The notes below the pieces were generated by a model. That model searched no databases. It saw only the letters and a list, made by a program, of their open reading frames with translations, and had not been told where the DNA came from. Shown here in pieces: positions 20,022-29,700 of a DNA stretch of 64,000 nt. The stretch is from Desulfuribacillus stibiiarsenatis (GTDB lineage: Bacteria > Bacillota > Bacilli > Desulfuribacillales > Desulfuribacillaceae). Each line of letters begins with the position of its first letter. Positions within the stretch are counted from its first letter, which is position 1. A program made the translations under genes and the position numbers. The stretch covers positions 124,001 through 188,000 of the forward strand of contig NZ_MJAT01000022.1 in assembly GCF_001742305.1 (NCBI RefSeq). The letters are read 5' to 3'.

Positions 20022-20327
20022 ATGACAATTGTTAGAAAAGGGAATTCAGCAGATATCAATAACTTGCAACGAATCGATATAGTAAATAAGAATTTGCTGA
20101 AAGAAAAGTTAAATGAGATGCTTCTAGATAGAGATTTACACCAAATCAGGATTAATTTTAACACCATATCGAAGGTAGATTGTACTGGTATAGGGCTATT
20201 ATTGTCTTTCCATAAAATAATTCAAGAAATGGGTGGAAAGTTAATTCTTTATGGGATTAAAGATCGTTCAATTCAAACAATATTTCAAATGATTCACTTA
20301 GATAGAGTAATAACAATAGCAGATTGA
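20022..20327 (+). CDS. STAS-domain protein (anti-anti-sigma-like)
   Basis: 101 residues from the ATG at 20022, which follows AAGGTGAGG; longer frames reach back to 19923 but would run through the promoter. The protein is a single STAS domain, with the conserved loop V-D-C-T-G-I-G-L-L in the position of D-S-S-G in SpoIIAA/RsbV. The Thr may be the phosphorylation site. No cognate kinase or phosphatase is adjacent, although an RsbW-like and a PP2C protein are encoded at 53-57 kb. The upstream Fur-like box suggests iron control. Confidence 0.82.
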   Translation: MTIVRKGNSADINNLQRIDIVNKNLLKEKLNEMLLDRDLHQIRINFNTISKVDCTGIGLLLSFHKIIQEMGGKLILYGIKDRSIQTIFQMIHLDRVITIAD

Positions 20328-20469
20328 ATAAGTATGAGGAATTGCCCTTGACTTGCCATGATTGCCTTATATTACAAGCAAATAATCTATAATTTTTAGC
20401 AGGTAATCACAAGTGAATAAAGAATACTATAATGAATAATGGAATTGATGTGAAAGGGGACAGATCAAC

Positions 20470-21873
20470 TTGAAACACCACCTAAGAATACCCATTCTCG
20501 TATTGTTCATTGTAGCATGTATTGTCGTCATGCCTTTTGATGGTTATGCATCTTCGAATCAAATCAAGGTTTTTGTTGACGGCACGGAGGTTCCTTTTGT
20601 CGATGCGCAGCCTTACATTGACGGCAATGGACGCACGCTAGTACCTGTACGATTTCCTGCGGAAGCAGTAGGGGCTACAGTAGACTGGAATAATGACGCC
20701 AAACAGGTGACTGTAAGTAAGGATCATAAAACTGTGATACTCTCAGTGAATCAAAGGGAATATATCGTCAACCATATGAAGATGCAGATGGACACGGAAA
20801 TGATCTATAACTCACAATACCATCGAAACTTTGTGCCAATACGATTCGTCTTAGAAGGCCTTGGATATGAAGTAGGCTGGCAGACATTCCAACAGTATGG
20901 CATCATTCACGTGTTTACGGATGGACAAACAGTCACGCAGAAGAACACAATTTACAAGCAAATAGAATCGCGAATCACTGCGCCACAGATGCCAAGCGTT
21001 CAGCCTGTTGAGACAACACAGCCAACAGCTAAATTTATAGTAGATGACCTTGCGATTGGTAGTCCTTTAGAGGATTTAATCAAGAAACGTGGCAACCCGG
21101 ACCGTATGGATGCAAGTCAATACGACTTTCAATGGTATGTATACAATAAAGACTATAGCAATTATTTGCAGGTAGGCGTTAAGGATAAGAGAATTGTTGC
21201 TTTACATAGTAGTGCAGTGAAATGGAGCGGAGTCGGGAATTTAGCACCTACCGCAACAAAGAAGAATGTGCGAGATGCTTTAGGAGAGCCTTTAAGAGGT
21301 TTGCGGATTGGCAATACGATGTATCTTAATTCCTATGAAAATAGGGATGTTTATTTAGTTGACGAGTCCTATTATGCATATTTTGATTATGATGCATTCG
21401 ATAAGGATATCGTTCAGTCGGTTTTATTGTTAGACAAAAAAAGTAGAGAGACGCTACCGGCATTTCACTCTGCGGGCTCAACGGATTTACGAAAAGCCTT
21501 CGAATATCAGGTGTTTGACTTGACGAATGCTGTGAGGCAGAAAAAAGGCTTGTCTATACTAAAATGGAACGAGCAAGCTGCCATTACTGCTAGGAAACAT
21601 AGTGAAGATATGGCGAAGAATAACTTTTTCGACCATATCAATCTCCAAGGTCAGAGCCCATTTGACCGCATGCGTGCGGATGGTATACGTTTCCGTTCTG
21701 CAGCGGAAAATTTAGTGGCAGGTAGTGAAGATGCAGTGCAAGCTGTACCAATGTGGATGAATTCTAAGGGCCACCGTGAAGCAATGCTTTCGCGACAGGA
21801 GTTACTAGGTGTTGGTGTGGCCTTTGGTGGCCGTATGAATATATATTTTACACAGAAATTTTTCACTCCATAA
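20470..21873 (+). CDS. exported CAP-domain (SCP/PR1-like) protein with stalk domain
   Basis: 467 residues, TTG start with GAAAGGGGA upstream. In order: signal peptide (about 1-27); a copper-amine-oxidase-like N-terminal domain (about 30-155) with N-G-R-T-L-V-P-V-R-F and N-F-V-P-I-R-F repeats; a CAP-associated N-terminal domain (about 190-330) starting I-G-S-P-L-E-D-L; and a C-terminal CAP domain (about 345-465) with H-S-E-D-M-A, F-D-H-I, A-E-N-L-V-A-G and K-G-H-R-E-A-M. CAP proteins of this bacterial type (YkwD-like) are secreted or wall-associated, with function mostly unknown. It is a paralogue of the protein at 37099-38280, which lacks the stalk domain. Its stop overlaps the convergent LysR gene by 11 bases. 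Confidence 0.9.
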   Translation: MKHHLRIPILVLFIVACIVVMPFDGYASSNQIKVFVDGTEVPFVDAQPYIDGNGRTLVPVRFPAEAVGATVDWNNDAKQVTVSKDHKTVILSVNQREYIVNHMKMQMDTEMIYNSQYHRNFVPIRFVLEGLGYEVGWQTFQQYGIIHVFTDGQTVTQKNTIYKQIESRITAPQMPSVQPVETTQPTAKFIVDDLAIGSPLEDLIKKRGNPDRMDASQYDFQWYVYNKDYSNYLQVGVKDKRIVALHSSAVKWSGVGNLAPTATKKNVRDALGEPLRGLRIGNTMYLNSYENRDVYLVDESYYAYFDYDAFDKDIVQSVLLLDKKSRETLPAFHSAGSTDLRKAFEYQVFDLTNAVRQKKGLSILKWNEQAAITARKHSEDMAKNNFFDHINLQGQSPFDRMRADGIRFRSAAENLVAGSEDAVQAVPMWMNSKGHREAMLSRQELLGVGVAFGGRMNIYFTQKFFTP

Positions 21874-22777
21874 TAAACGATGCTTGCAGCAATGATATAA
21901 ATTTCGTGGCGGCAAGTGGAGTCGGAATATGCTTATGAGTAATGATCCCCAAGTCTCGATTGGGGATTTTTTCTTTGAGTTGTAATTCAATGACTTCCCC
22001 AGAAGTTAATTCGTTTAGAACATAATCCTTAGTTAAGAATGAGATTCCGAAATTGATTTTCACCAAATCAATTAATAAATCTACACTACTTAGCTCAAAT
22101 TCTGGTTGAATCGATACTTGATTTGTAGATGCCAGTTGATTAAGGAATGAGCGCGTAGAAGTGTTTTCTTCCAATGCGAGAAGAGGTAGTTGAGTTAACT
22201 CTTGCATCGTAATAACCTTCTCGCGCAGATGTTCAAATTGTCTACCTGCAATAAAAATGTCCTGAATCGGTCGTTTCAATACTACATCGAATATTTGAGT
22301 ATCGATATGACTCGGAAGATTTATCATGATGACATCTACTTCGCCCTTTTGCAAAAGCTCCAAACAAACAGGCGATGGGCGATTCGTAACATGAATCTTT
22401 ATCTTTGGATATTGAGTCGAGAACTGCTGGAAATAGGGTAGCAAATAGTGCTTGCATATGGTATCGCTTGCACCAATTCGAATTTCTCCAGCCTCGAGTG
22501 TGCGCATTTCTATTAATTTGCGTTCCCCATTCTTAATGTAGAGGTACGCTGGTTCTAAATGTCGGAATAACACTTCTCCTTCCTGTGTTAAACGGACACT
22601 TTTCGTGCTGCGGATAAATAGCTTGCAGCCGAGTTTTTCCTCTAATAGTTTAATCGTCTGGCTCACGGAAGACTGTGATACGAATAAGTGTTTAGACGCT
22701 TCGGAAAAGCTAAGGGTGTTAGCTACATGATAGAAAACCTTATAAAGCTCAAAATTTATATCGATAAGAATGCACAC
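21863..22777 (-). CDS. LysR-family transcriptional regulator
   Basis: About 304 residues. An N-terminal winged helix-turn-helix (about 10-65: F-S-E-A-S-K-H-L-F-V-S-Q-S-S-V-S-Q-T-I) is followed by a LysR substrate-binding domain (about 90-300). It belongs to the broad CysL/CysB-like group by look; the inducer is unknown. The start is uncertain: a GTG at 22777 fits the frame, but the only purine-rich block (AAAAAAGGTG) overlaps it, so translation may begin a few codons further in. It is divergent from the ABC exporter operon at 22914 and may control it. Confidence 0.9.
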   Translation of the reverse strand: MCILIDINFELYKVFYHVANTLSFSEASKHLFVSQSSVSQTIKLLEEKLGCKLFIRSTKSVRLTQEGEVLFRHLEPAYLYIKNGERKLIEMRTLEAGEIRIGASDTICKHYLLPYFQQFSTQYPKIKIHVTNRPSPVCLELLQKGEVDVIMINLPSHIDTQIFDVVLKRPIQDIFIAGRQFEHLREKVITMQELTQLPLLALEENTSTRSFLNQLASTNQVSIQPEFELSSVDLLIDLVKINFGISFLTKDYVLNELTSGEVIELQLKEKIPNRDLGIITHKHIPTPLAATKFISLLQASFIME

Positions 22778-22913
22778 CTTTTTTAGTTAATGATTTCTTA
22801 ATACATCAGTAATCGCTATGTAAGTATTTAGTAACAAAATAATAATAAGCGGCAAAAGAGTAAAACGCAAGTGAGCAACAAGATTAAATTCTAATAATTG
22901 GAAGGTGAACCCT

Positions 22914-23660
22914 TTGGAAAATAATCCCGAAACAATTCTGCAACTCGAAAATGTTTCCAAGTATTTCGGTATTACCCAAGTGCTGCATGACATCACCTTA
23001 CAGGTAAAGAAGGGCGAAATTTATGGCTTTCTTGGGCCCAATGGTGCAGGAAAAACAACCCTAGCACGAATGATCTTGGGTTTAATACGCTGTGATAAAG
23101 GCTCTATACAAATCCAAGGGCATAACATCAATGATCAATATAAACAAGCGATTCGTCATGTCGGAGCTATTGTAGAAACACCAAACTTTTATTCCTATTT
23201 ATCTGGATACGACAATCTTAAATTATCTGCCAATGTATATGGCGATGTATCTAAGGAACAGATCTTAGAAGTGTTAGAGATGGTGCAAATGACGGAGAAA
23301 AGTAAAGCCAAAGTAAAAACATATTCCCTTGGCATGAGGCAGCGGCTAGGTATTGCAAGAGCATTGCTGCATCGCCCTGAGCTAGTCATTCTCGACGAAC
23401 CGACCAATGGGCTAGATCCGCAAGGGATTAAAGAAATGCGGGAACTGATTCAACAGCTAGCGTTTGAAAAAGACATTACGTTTTTTATCTCAAGTCATCT
23501 TTTGAAAGAGGTTGAAATGACCTGTACTAAGGTCGGTATCTTGAATCGCGGGAAATTCCTAGCAGAAGGTCAGGTGGAGGAATTAGTTGCGCTATCTCCA
23601 TTCTCAAGCTTTGAAGACTACTTCTTAGATCTTACAAAAGGGGCTGGGGTTTATGTGTAA
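22914..23660 (+). CDS. ABC transporter ATP-binding protein (BcrA-like)
   Basis: 248 residues. Walker A is G-P-N-G-A-G-K-T-T; signature is Y-S-L-G-M-R-Q-R-L; Walker B is L-V-I-L-D-E-P; the switch His is in I-S-S-H. The closest type is the bacitracin/lantibiotic self-protection or general ABC-2 export ATPase. The TTG at 22914 is chosen because GGAAGGTG lies 6-7 bases before it; a GTG at 22905 is within that site. It overlaps the permease gene by 8 bases and leads an operon with a two-component system. Confidence 0.93.
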   Translation: MENNPETILQLENVSKYFGITQVLHDITLQVKKGEIYGFLGPNGAGKTTLARMILGLIRCDKGSIQIQGHNINDQYKQAIRHVGAIVETPNFYSYLSGYDNLKLSANVYGDVSKEQILEVLEMVQMTEKSKAKVKTYSLGMRQRLGIARALLHRPELVILDEPTNGLDPQGIKEMRELIQQLAFEKDITFFISSHLLKEVEMTCTKVGILNRGKFLAEGQVEELVALSPFSSFEDYFLDLTKGAGVYV

Positions 23661-24420
23661 TTTAGTATACAATGAACTATATAAAATGGTAGCAAACTGG
23701 AAACTATTGATCTTCTTGTTGATAACTTTAGTGGCAGTTGCTATTCCTTCGATGGTGATGTTCATCCCTGAGGCGCATGTTGTGTTTACTGGACAAGACT
23801 ACCCACTGATGATACTTAATGGGCTTGTAACAATGGTTTTGCCGATTTTCATTATTATAATGCTTGCGGAAATGTTCACAACAGAATATGAAAAAGGTAC
23901 ATTGAAAAACACGCTCATCCAACCTGTTTCACGAATCCAAGTGGTGGTAGGGAAACTCCTTGCAGTCGTATCGATTGTGGGATTTTTACTACTTGTAGCA
24001 TTGATTGCTGGTTATGGATTTGGAATTGCTGTATTTGGCTGGGGAGAAGGGATTGCTATCGGAGGCAACTTGCTAACCTCATCACAAGGCATTATTGCCA
24101 CTGTTACCAGCTATGTTGTATCTTTGATACCATTAACGGTTTTCGCTGTATTTATCGCAGTGCTTTGTATAATATTGTCCAGTGGAACCGCTGCTTTGGG
24201 GATTAGTATTGGCTTGTTCCTGGCAATGAATATTGCAGGGCAGCTTGTAGAAAAGTTAAGTCCATACCTTATAAACACACACTTCAATCTGTATATTTTT
24301 GTCATGGAGGAAGCATTGCGAGTGCAACTAGTACAATCAATTGTAGCACTTGTAGTATATGGGGTTGTTTCTTCTCTGTTAGTGGCTATACTTTTCAAGA
24401 AGAAGGAAATTATACTTTAG
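23653..24420 (+). CDS. ABC-2 type transporter permease
   Basis: 255 residues with six hydrophobic segments (about 18-40, 55-80, 100-130, 140-165, 175-195, 225-250). The segment after helix 2 (F-T-T-E-Y-E-K-G-T-L-K-N-T-L) is the conserved cytoplasmic loop of BcrB/NatB-type permeases. With the ATPase upstream it should form a small exporter, probably for a peptide antibiotic or a lipid-active compound. The gene overlaps the ATPase gene and is followed closely by the response regulator. Confidence 0.9.
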   Translation: MCNLVYNELYKMVANWKLLIFLLITLVAVAIPSMVMFIPEAHVVFTGQDYPLMILNGLVTMVLPIFIIIMLAEMFTTEYEKGTLKNTLIQPVSRIQVVVGKLLAVVSIVGFLLLVALIAGYGFGIAVFGWGEGIAIGGNLLTSSQGIIATVTSYVVSLIPLTVFAVFIAVLCIILSSGTAALGISIGLFLAMNIAGQLVEKLSPYLINTHFNLYIFVMEEALRVQLVQSIVALVVYGVVSSLLVAILFKKKEIIL

Positions 24421-24437
24421 ATTTAGAGGTGGACGTT

Positions 24438-25130
24438 ATGGTGAAAGAAAGAATCCTTGTCGTAGATGACGAACAGGAAATCTGCGAATTATTAAAGGAT
24501 TATCTTGAAAATGAAGGGTATGAAGTTTTCGTAGCTTATGACGGTAAGCAAGGATATGAACGTTTTCAACAAGAAAAGCCTATTTTAGCGATATTGGATA
24601 TAATGCTTCCATTGATGGAAGGGACGGAACTTTGTCGTAAGATACGCAATGAGTCTTCTATTCCGATAATTATGTTAAGTGCTAAGAAAAGCGATATTGA
24701 TAAGATTCTAAGCCTAGGCCTTGGCGCCGATGATTATATGACGAAACCTTTTAGCCCTAGTGAGTTAGTCGCTAGGGTTAAAGCGCATTTGCGCAGATTC
24801 CTTCAAATGAATGTTAGTAATGAAGGGCAGGCTGTTTTTACATACGAGAATTTGCAAATTGATAGTAAAGCCCATAAGGTAATAGTTGACGGTCAGTCAA
24901 TGGAGCTATCTGCGAAAGAATTTGCACTGCTACATTTTCTTGCCAACCATCAAGGGCAAGTATTCACACGAGATCAAATTTTTGACCATGTATGGGGTTT
25001 CAACGAATATGGGGATGTGAATACAGTGACGGTGCATATCCGGAGAATCCGCGAAAAAATAGAAGTAGATCCAACGAAGCCTAAGTTTATTAAAACAATT
25101 TGGGGTGTTGGATACAAATTTGGAGAGTAG
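24438..25130 (+). CDS. OmpR-family response regulator
   Basis: 230 residues. Receiver domain (about 4-118) with acidic pocket D-D (10-11), phospho-acceptor Asp54, and Lys in T-K-P. A winged-helix DNA-binding domain follows (about 130-229) ending G-V-G-Y-K-F. The ATG at 24438 is preferred, with AGAGGTGG 7 bases upstream; a GTG at 24429 lies inside that site. The partner is the kinase that starts 13 bases after it. Confidence 0.95.
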   Translation: MVKERILVVDDEQEICELLKDYLENEGYEVFVAYDGKQGYERFQQEKPILAILDIMLPLMEGTELCRKIRNESSIPIIMLSAKKSDIDKILSLGLGADDYMTKPFSPSELVARVKAHLRRFLQMNVSNEGQAVFTYENLQIDSKAHKVIVDGQSMELSAKEFALLHFLANHQGQVFTRDQIFDHVWGFNEYGDVNTVTVHIRRIREKIEVDPTKPKFIKTIWGVGYKFGE

Positions 25131-25142
25131 GGGGCCACTACG

Positions 25143-26567
25143 TTGAAACTTGGGATTCATAGTAAGCTTGTGGTTGCCTTTATCTCTGTTATCATCATTC
25201 CGATTGCTACAGCAGGGTTGTCTTTCTATTTTATTATGGAGCATGTGAATAAACATTTTGATATGAAACAAGTGGATGTGATGCAACAGGTTGCTTTCGA
25301 CATCCGCGAAGCAGTGCAATCTGGTTATCCATATCTGGCCAATAGTAATGGACAAGCAACGCAATCAGTAGGGGAAAGCATACGCGAAATAGCAGACGAC
25401 TATGATGTGCAGTTTGAAATATTTGATGAAGAAGGAAATCTACTCCTTCGAACGGCGGAGACAACTTTTACAAAATCGAGATTTAGTAATAACAGTCTGA
25501 ATATACCAGTAGAGGATAATAAGGTTGTGAAAGTAGTTGTTCATTACAATCCGTCATCCGAACCAGCCAAAATTTTATTTTCGATTCTAAAAGGCATTGC
25601 ACTTAGTATTCTATTTGGATTTATTGCACTATTAATGGTCGTAGGATGGTTTACGTGGTTTCTCTCACGGAGTGTTTTGAAGCCTTTAGGGGAATTAAAC
25701 GTTGCGACTGCGAAAGTAGCGGACGGAGACTTCGATTTCAATATCAATTACAACAAAAATAATGAGTTTGGTGCATTATGTCGTTCCTTTATGTTGATGA
25801 AAGAGCAGCTCAAGGCATCGATTGTTCGACAACAGCAACAGGAGCAACTGCGCAAAGAGTTGGTAGCAAGTATTTCTCATGATATTAGAACTCCAGTCGC
25901 TTCCATTAAAGGCTACGTGGAGGGGATTCAAGATGGTATTGTGAAAGACCAAGAAAGGTTAGCGAAATACTTAGAAGTAATACATGGGAAAACTGAGCAA
26001 TTAGACCGTTTGGTTGACGATTTATTTCAATTTTCTCAAATAGAAGTAGGTAAATTGGAAATAGTTCTAGAAAAACAGAATAGCAGAAAGTTTTTCTCTT
26101 CGATCCTTCAGCAATTTGAAGTAGAGTTGGGATCGCAAGGGATTTCTTTGACGCTACCAAAAGAAATTCCGGATGTTAGTATTGCTGTAGATAAGCAACG
26201 GATGATCCAGGTGATCGAGAATTTGATTGGTAATGCGTCTAGGTACGTAGATAAAGAACATGGACTCGTGCAGATCGACATCGATTTACAATCAGAGAAA
26301 GAAAACTCAACGGAACCTTTACACTTATCAGAATCTTTACGCATATCCATTAAAGACAACGGGCAGGGCATCGCAGAGGACGACCTTCCGTATGTATTTG
26401 ATCGGTTCTACCGAGGCGAAAAGTCGCGTTCGAGAAAATTCGGTGGCACGGGCCTTGGTCTAGCGATTAGCAAATACATCATTGAAGCGCACCATGGGGA
26501 AATAGGTATTACTAGCAAGCTACATAAAGGAACAACTGTGTTTTTTACCCTTCCAATACAGAAGTAG
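25143..26567 (+). CDS. membrane sensor histidine kinase
   Basis: 474 residues, TTG start with AGGGGGC upstream. N-terminal helix (about 8-33), an extracytoplasmic sensor of about 110 residues, a second helix (about 150-178), HAMP (about 180-232), HisKA with S-I-S-H-D-I-R-T-P-V, then a HATPase domain with N-L-I-G-N-A, D-N-G-Q-G-I and G-T-G-L-G-L. It forms a pair with the response regulator and likely senses the substrate of, or the stress relieved by, the ABC exporter in the same operon. Confidence 0.94.
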   Translation: MKLGIHSKLVVAFISVIIIPIATAGLSFYFIMEHVNKHFDMKQVDVMQQVAFDIREAVQSGYPYLANSNGQATQSVGESIREIADDYDVQFEIFDEEGNLLLRTAETTFTKSRFSNNSLNIPVEDNKVVKVVVHYNPSSEPAKILFSILKGIALSILFGFIALLMVVGWFTWFLSRSVLKPLGELNVATAKVADGDFDFNINYNKNNEFGALCRSFMLMKEQLKASIVRQQQQEQLRKELVASISHDIRTPVASIKGYVEGIQDGIVKDQERLAKYLEVIHGKTEQLDRLVDDLFQFSQIEVGKLEIVLEKQNSRKFFSSILQQFEVELGSQGISLTLPKEIPDVSIAVDKQRMIQVIENLIGNASRYVDKEHGLVQIDIDLQSEKENSTEPLHLSESLRISIKDNGQGIAEDDLPYVFDRFYRGEKSRSRKFGGTGLGLAISKYIIEAHHGEIGITSKLHKGTTVFFTLPIQK

Positions 26568-26738
26568 AATCAATTATATACAGAATTACGAAAAACATAT
26601 TACATATACTTATAAATCATATTATAACTAATAATAACATGTTATAAGTAAATTCTGTTACAATAAAGCTAATGAAAACCATTCGAGTTTACAAACGAAG
26701 GGAACAAATCGACTGAAAATAAATGGGGGGGTTTATCG

Positions 26739-29700
26739 ATGACCGCTGTAATGGGGATACAAGTGCGAAGAATTTTCGTAGAGAAGAAACCTGGATTTAA
26801 CGTGGAAGCTGAGGCTTTATGTCGTGACTTTCAACAAAACCTAGGAATTTTAGGACTGCAATCGGTAAGGGTCGTAAATCGGTACGACATCCAAGGAATC
26901 AATGAAGAAATTTATCAACAGTCTCGAAATACAATTTTCTCAGAACCACCAGTGGATATTGTCTATGACGAACAATTACATGTACAAGACCCAATTCGTA
27001 TGTTTGCCGTCGAATTCCTACCAGGACAATATGATCAAAGAGCTGACTCTGCCGCGCAATGTATACAGATTTTAACACAGAGTGACCGACCGATTGTTAC
27101 TACCGCTAAGGTGGTACTATTATCAGGGGACATTTCAGATGAGGAATTTAATCGCATCAAGCAGTATTATATCAATCCAGTAGAGTCCCGAGAAGCTACT
27201 CTAGATAAACCTTTAACAATTGAGCTACAAACGGAACAACCAAGTGATGTACAAGTCCTTGACGGGTTCTGTCACATGGATGAGCAGCAAATGAAGGAAT
27301 TTATGCAACGTATTGGCTTTGCAATGAATTTCGAGGACCTTTTATTTTGTCAAAAGTACTTCCGTGATACAGAGAAGAGAGATCCAACTATCACAGAATT
27401 AAAAGTAATCGACACATATTGGTCTGATCACTGCAGACATACAACATTCTTAACAGAGATTCAGGAAGTGACGTTCGATGAAAATGAGAATGTAGTGCCT
27501 ATGAAAGCAGCATATCAGAGATATCTTAAAGCTCGTGAAATCGTGTATGGCGAAGAAAACCGAGATGTTTGTCTTATGGATTTAGCTGTCATCGGAATGA
27601 AAGAGCTGCGCAAGCAAGGCAAACTACAAGATTTAGATGTTTCTGATGAAGTAAATGCATGTAGCATTGTTGTAGATGTCGATGTTGAAGGTGAGATACA
27701 AGAATGGTTAGTGATGTTCAAGAACGAAACACACAACCATCCTACAGAAATTGAACCATATGGTGGTGCGGCGACTTGCTTAGGTGGCGCCATTCGTGAC
27801 CCACTATCTGGTCGTTCGTATGTATATCAAGCAATGAGAGTGACAGGTAGCGGCGACCCACGTGCGCGTATTGAAGATACTATTCCAGGCAAGCTGCCGC
27901 AACGCAAAATCACTACGGAAGCAGCAGCAGGATATAGTGGCTACGGGAACCAAATAGGGCTCGCAACAGGACATGTTGCTGAAGTATATGATGAAGGCTT
28001 TGTCGCGAAACGTATGGAAATTGGTGCTGTGATGGCTGCTGCTCCCAAAGAAAATGTGGTTCGCATACAACCAAGTAAGGGCGATGTAGTGATTTTAGCT
28101 GGCGGACGTACAGGTCGTGACGGCTGTGGTGGAGCTACTGGATCTTCTAAAGAACATGATGAAGACTCGATCTTTACATGTGGCGCAGAAGTGCAAAAAG
28201 GGAATCCACCGACAGAAAGAAAGCTACAAAGACTATTTAGAAATCCTAAAGTAAGCATGATGATTAAGAAATGTAATGATTTTGGTGCTGGCGGGGTATC
28301 TGTTGCAATCGGGGAATTAACAGATAGTCTGAAAGTCAATTTAGATGTGATTCCGAAGAAGTACGAAGGACTTGATGGTACAGAACTTGCGATTTCTGAG
28401 TCACAGGAGCGGATGGCGGTGGTAGTGGCCGCTGAAGATGCAGAACGCTTCATTCGATTCGCACAAGAAGAAAATGTAGAAGCTACTGTTGTTGCTGAAG
28501 TAACAGATAACCGACGTCTACAAATGTATTGGCGCGGAAACGCGATTGTCGATTTAAGTAGGGATTTCTTAGATACGAATGGTGTGAAACAAACAACCAA
28601 AGTACACGTAAATGGGCCGCAAACAGATATGGATTTTCTTACGCAACCATCGCAGCACATAAGAGATGAACTAAAGAGCTACCCTTTGGAATCTTGTGAA
28701 ACATTACGACAAGCTTGGATAGCGAATCTTACGGATCTAAATGTTGCTGGTCAGCAGGGATTAGTGGAGCGCTTTGATAGTACAATCGGTGCAGGAACGG
28801 TCTTAATGCCATTTGGTGGGAAGTATCAGGCTACGCCTGCCGAAGGCATGGTTGCCAAGATTCCGGTCATTGGCAAGGAAACCAATACAGCGACGATTAT
28901 GACCCATGGATACAATCCAAAGCTAGCATCTTGGAGTCCGTTTCATGGGGCTCTGTATGCAGTAGTAGAGGCAGTTGCCAAGGTAGTAGCAATCGGTGGT
29001 CGTTATGATTCTATCCGTTTGACTCTACAGGAGTACTTTGAAAAGTTAGGGACGGATGCATCCAAATGGGGCAAGCCGTTTAGTGCATTATTAGGTGCAT
29101 ATCACGCACAGGAGCAATTCGGTATTCCAGCAATTGGTGGAAAGGATAGCATGTCAGGGACATTTAAAGATTTGCATGTCCCACCTACTTTAGTTGCTTT
29201 TGCTGTAGATGTAGTGAAGGCAGATAAAGTGATATCTCCAGAGTTCAAACAGGCGGGGAGTCAGGTTGTTTTTATTCCATCGAAGTTTGATGGACAATCG
29301 ATGATTGATTTTGACAACTTGAAAGCGAACTTTACTAAGGTAACAGAACTGATTCATTCTGGAAAAGTATTAGCTGCCCATACTGTGAAGTATGGCGGAA
29401 TCGCAGAAGCACTTACGAAAATGGCTTTCGGAAATAAAATTGGATTCCGTTTTGAACCATCAAAAGCGAATGCCATGACACAATCCATGGAGATTGGATA
29501 TGGAGAAGAATGGTTCTTGCCGAAGTATGGTTCATTAGTATTAGAACTTCCGAGTGATATCAACGTACAAGAAGCGTTGGGAGATATTGATTATATTGCA
29601 TTAGGTAATACAACGTCATCACAAGCCATTCAAGTTGGTGATATGACGATTATGCTGGATGAATTATATCGCCTATGGCAAGAGCCATTACAAGATATTT

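Noticed and set aside
26640-26738. PurR-box-like sequence before purL (CCATTCGAG...CGAAGG)
   Set aside because: The halves do not match the known CCGAAC/GTTCG PurBox pattern, and spacing is irregular.
27941-28660. Long open frame of 239 codons on the minus strand inside purL
   Set aside because: It is a shadow of the purL coding frame; no ribosome binding site or domain was recognised.
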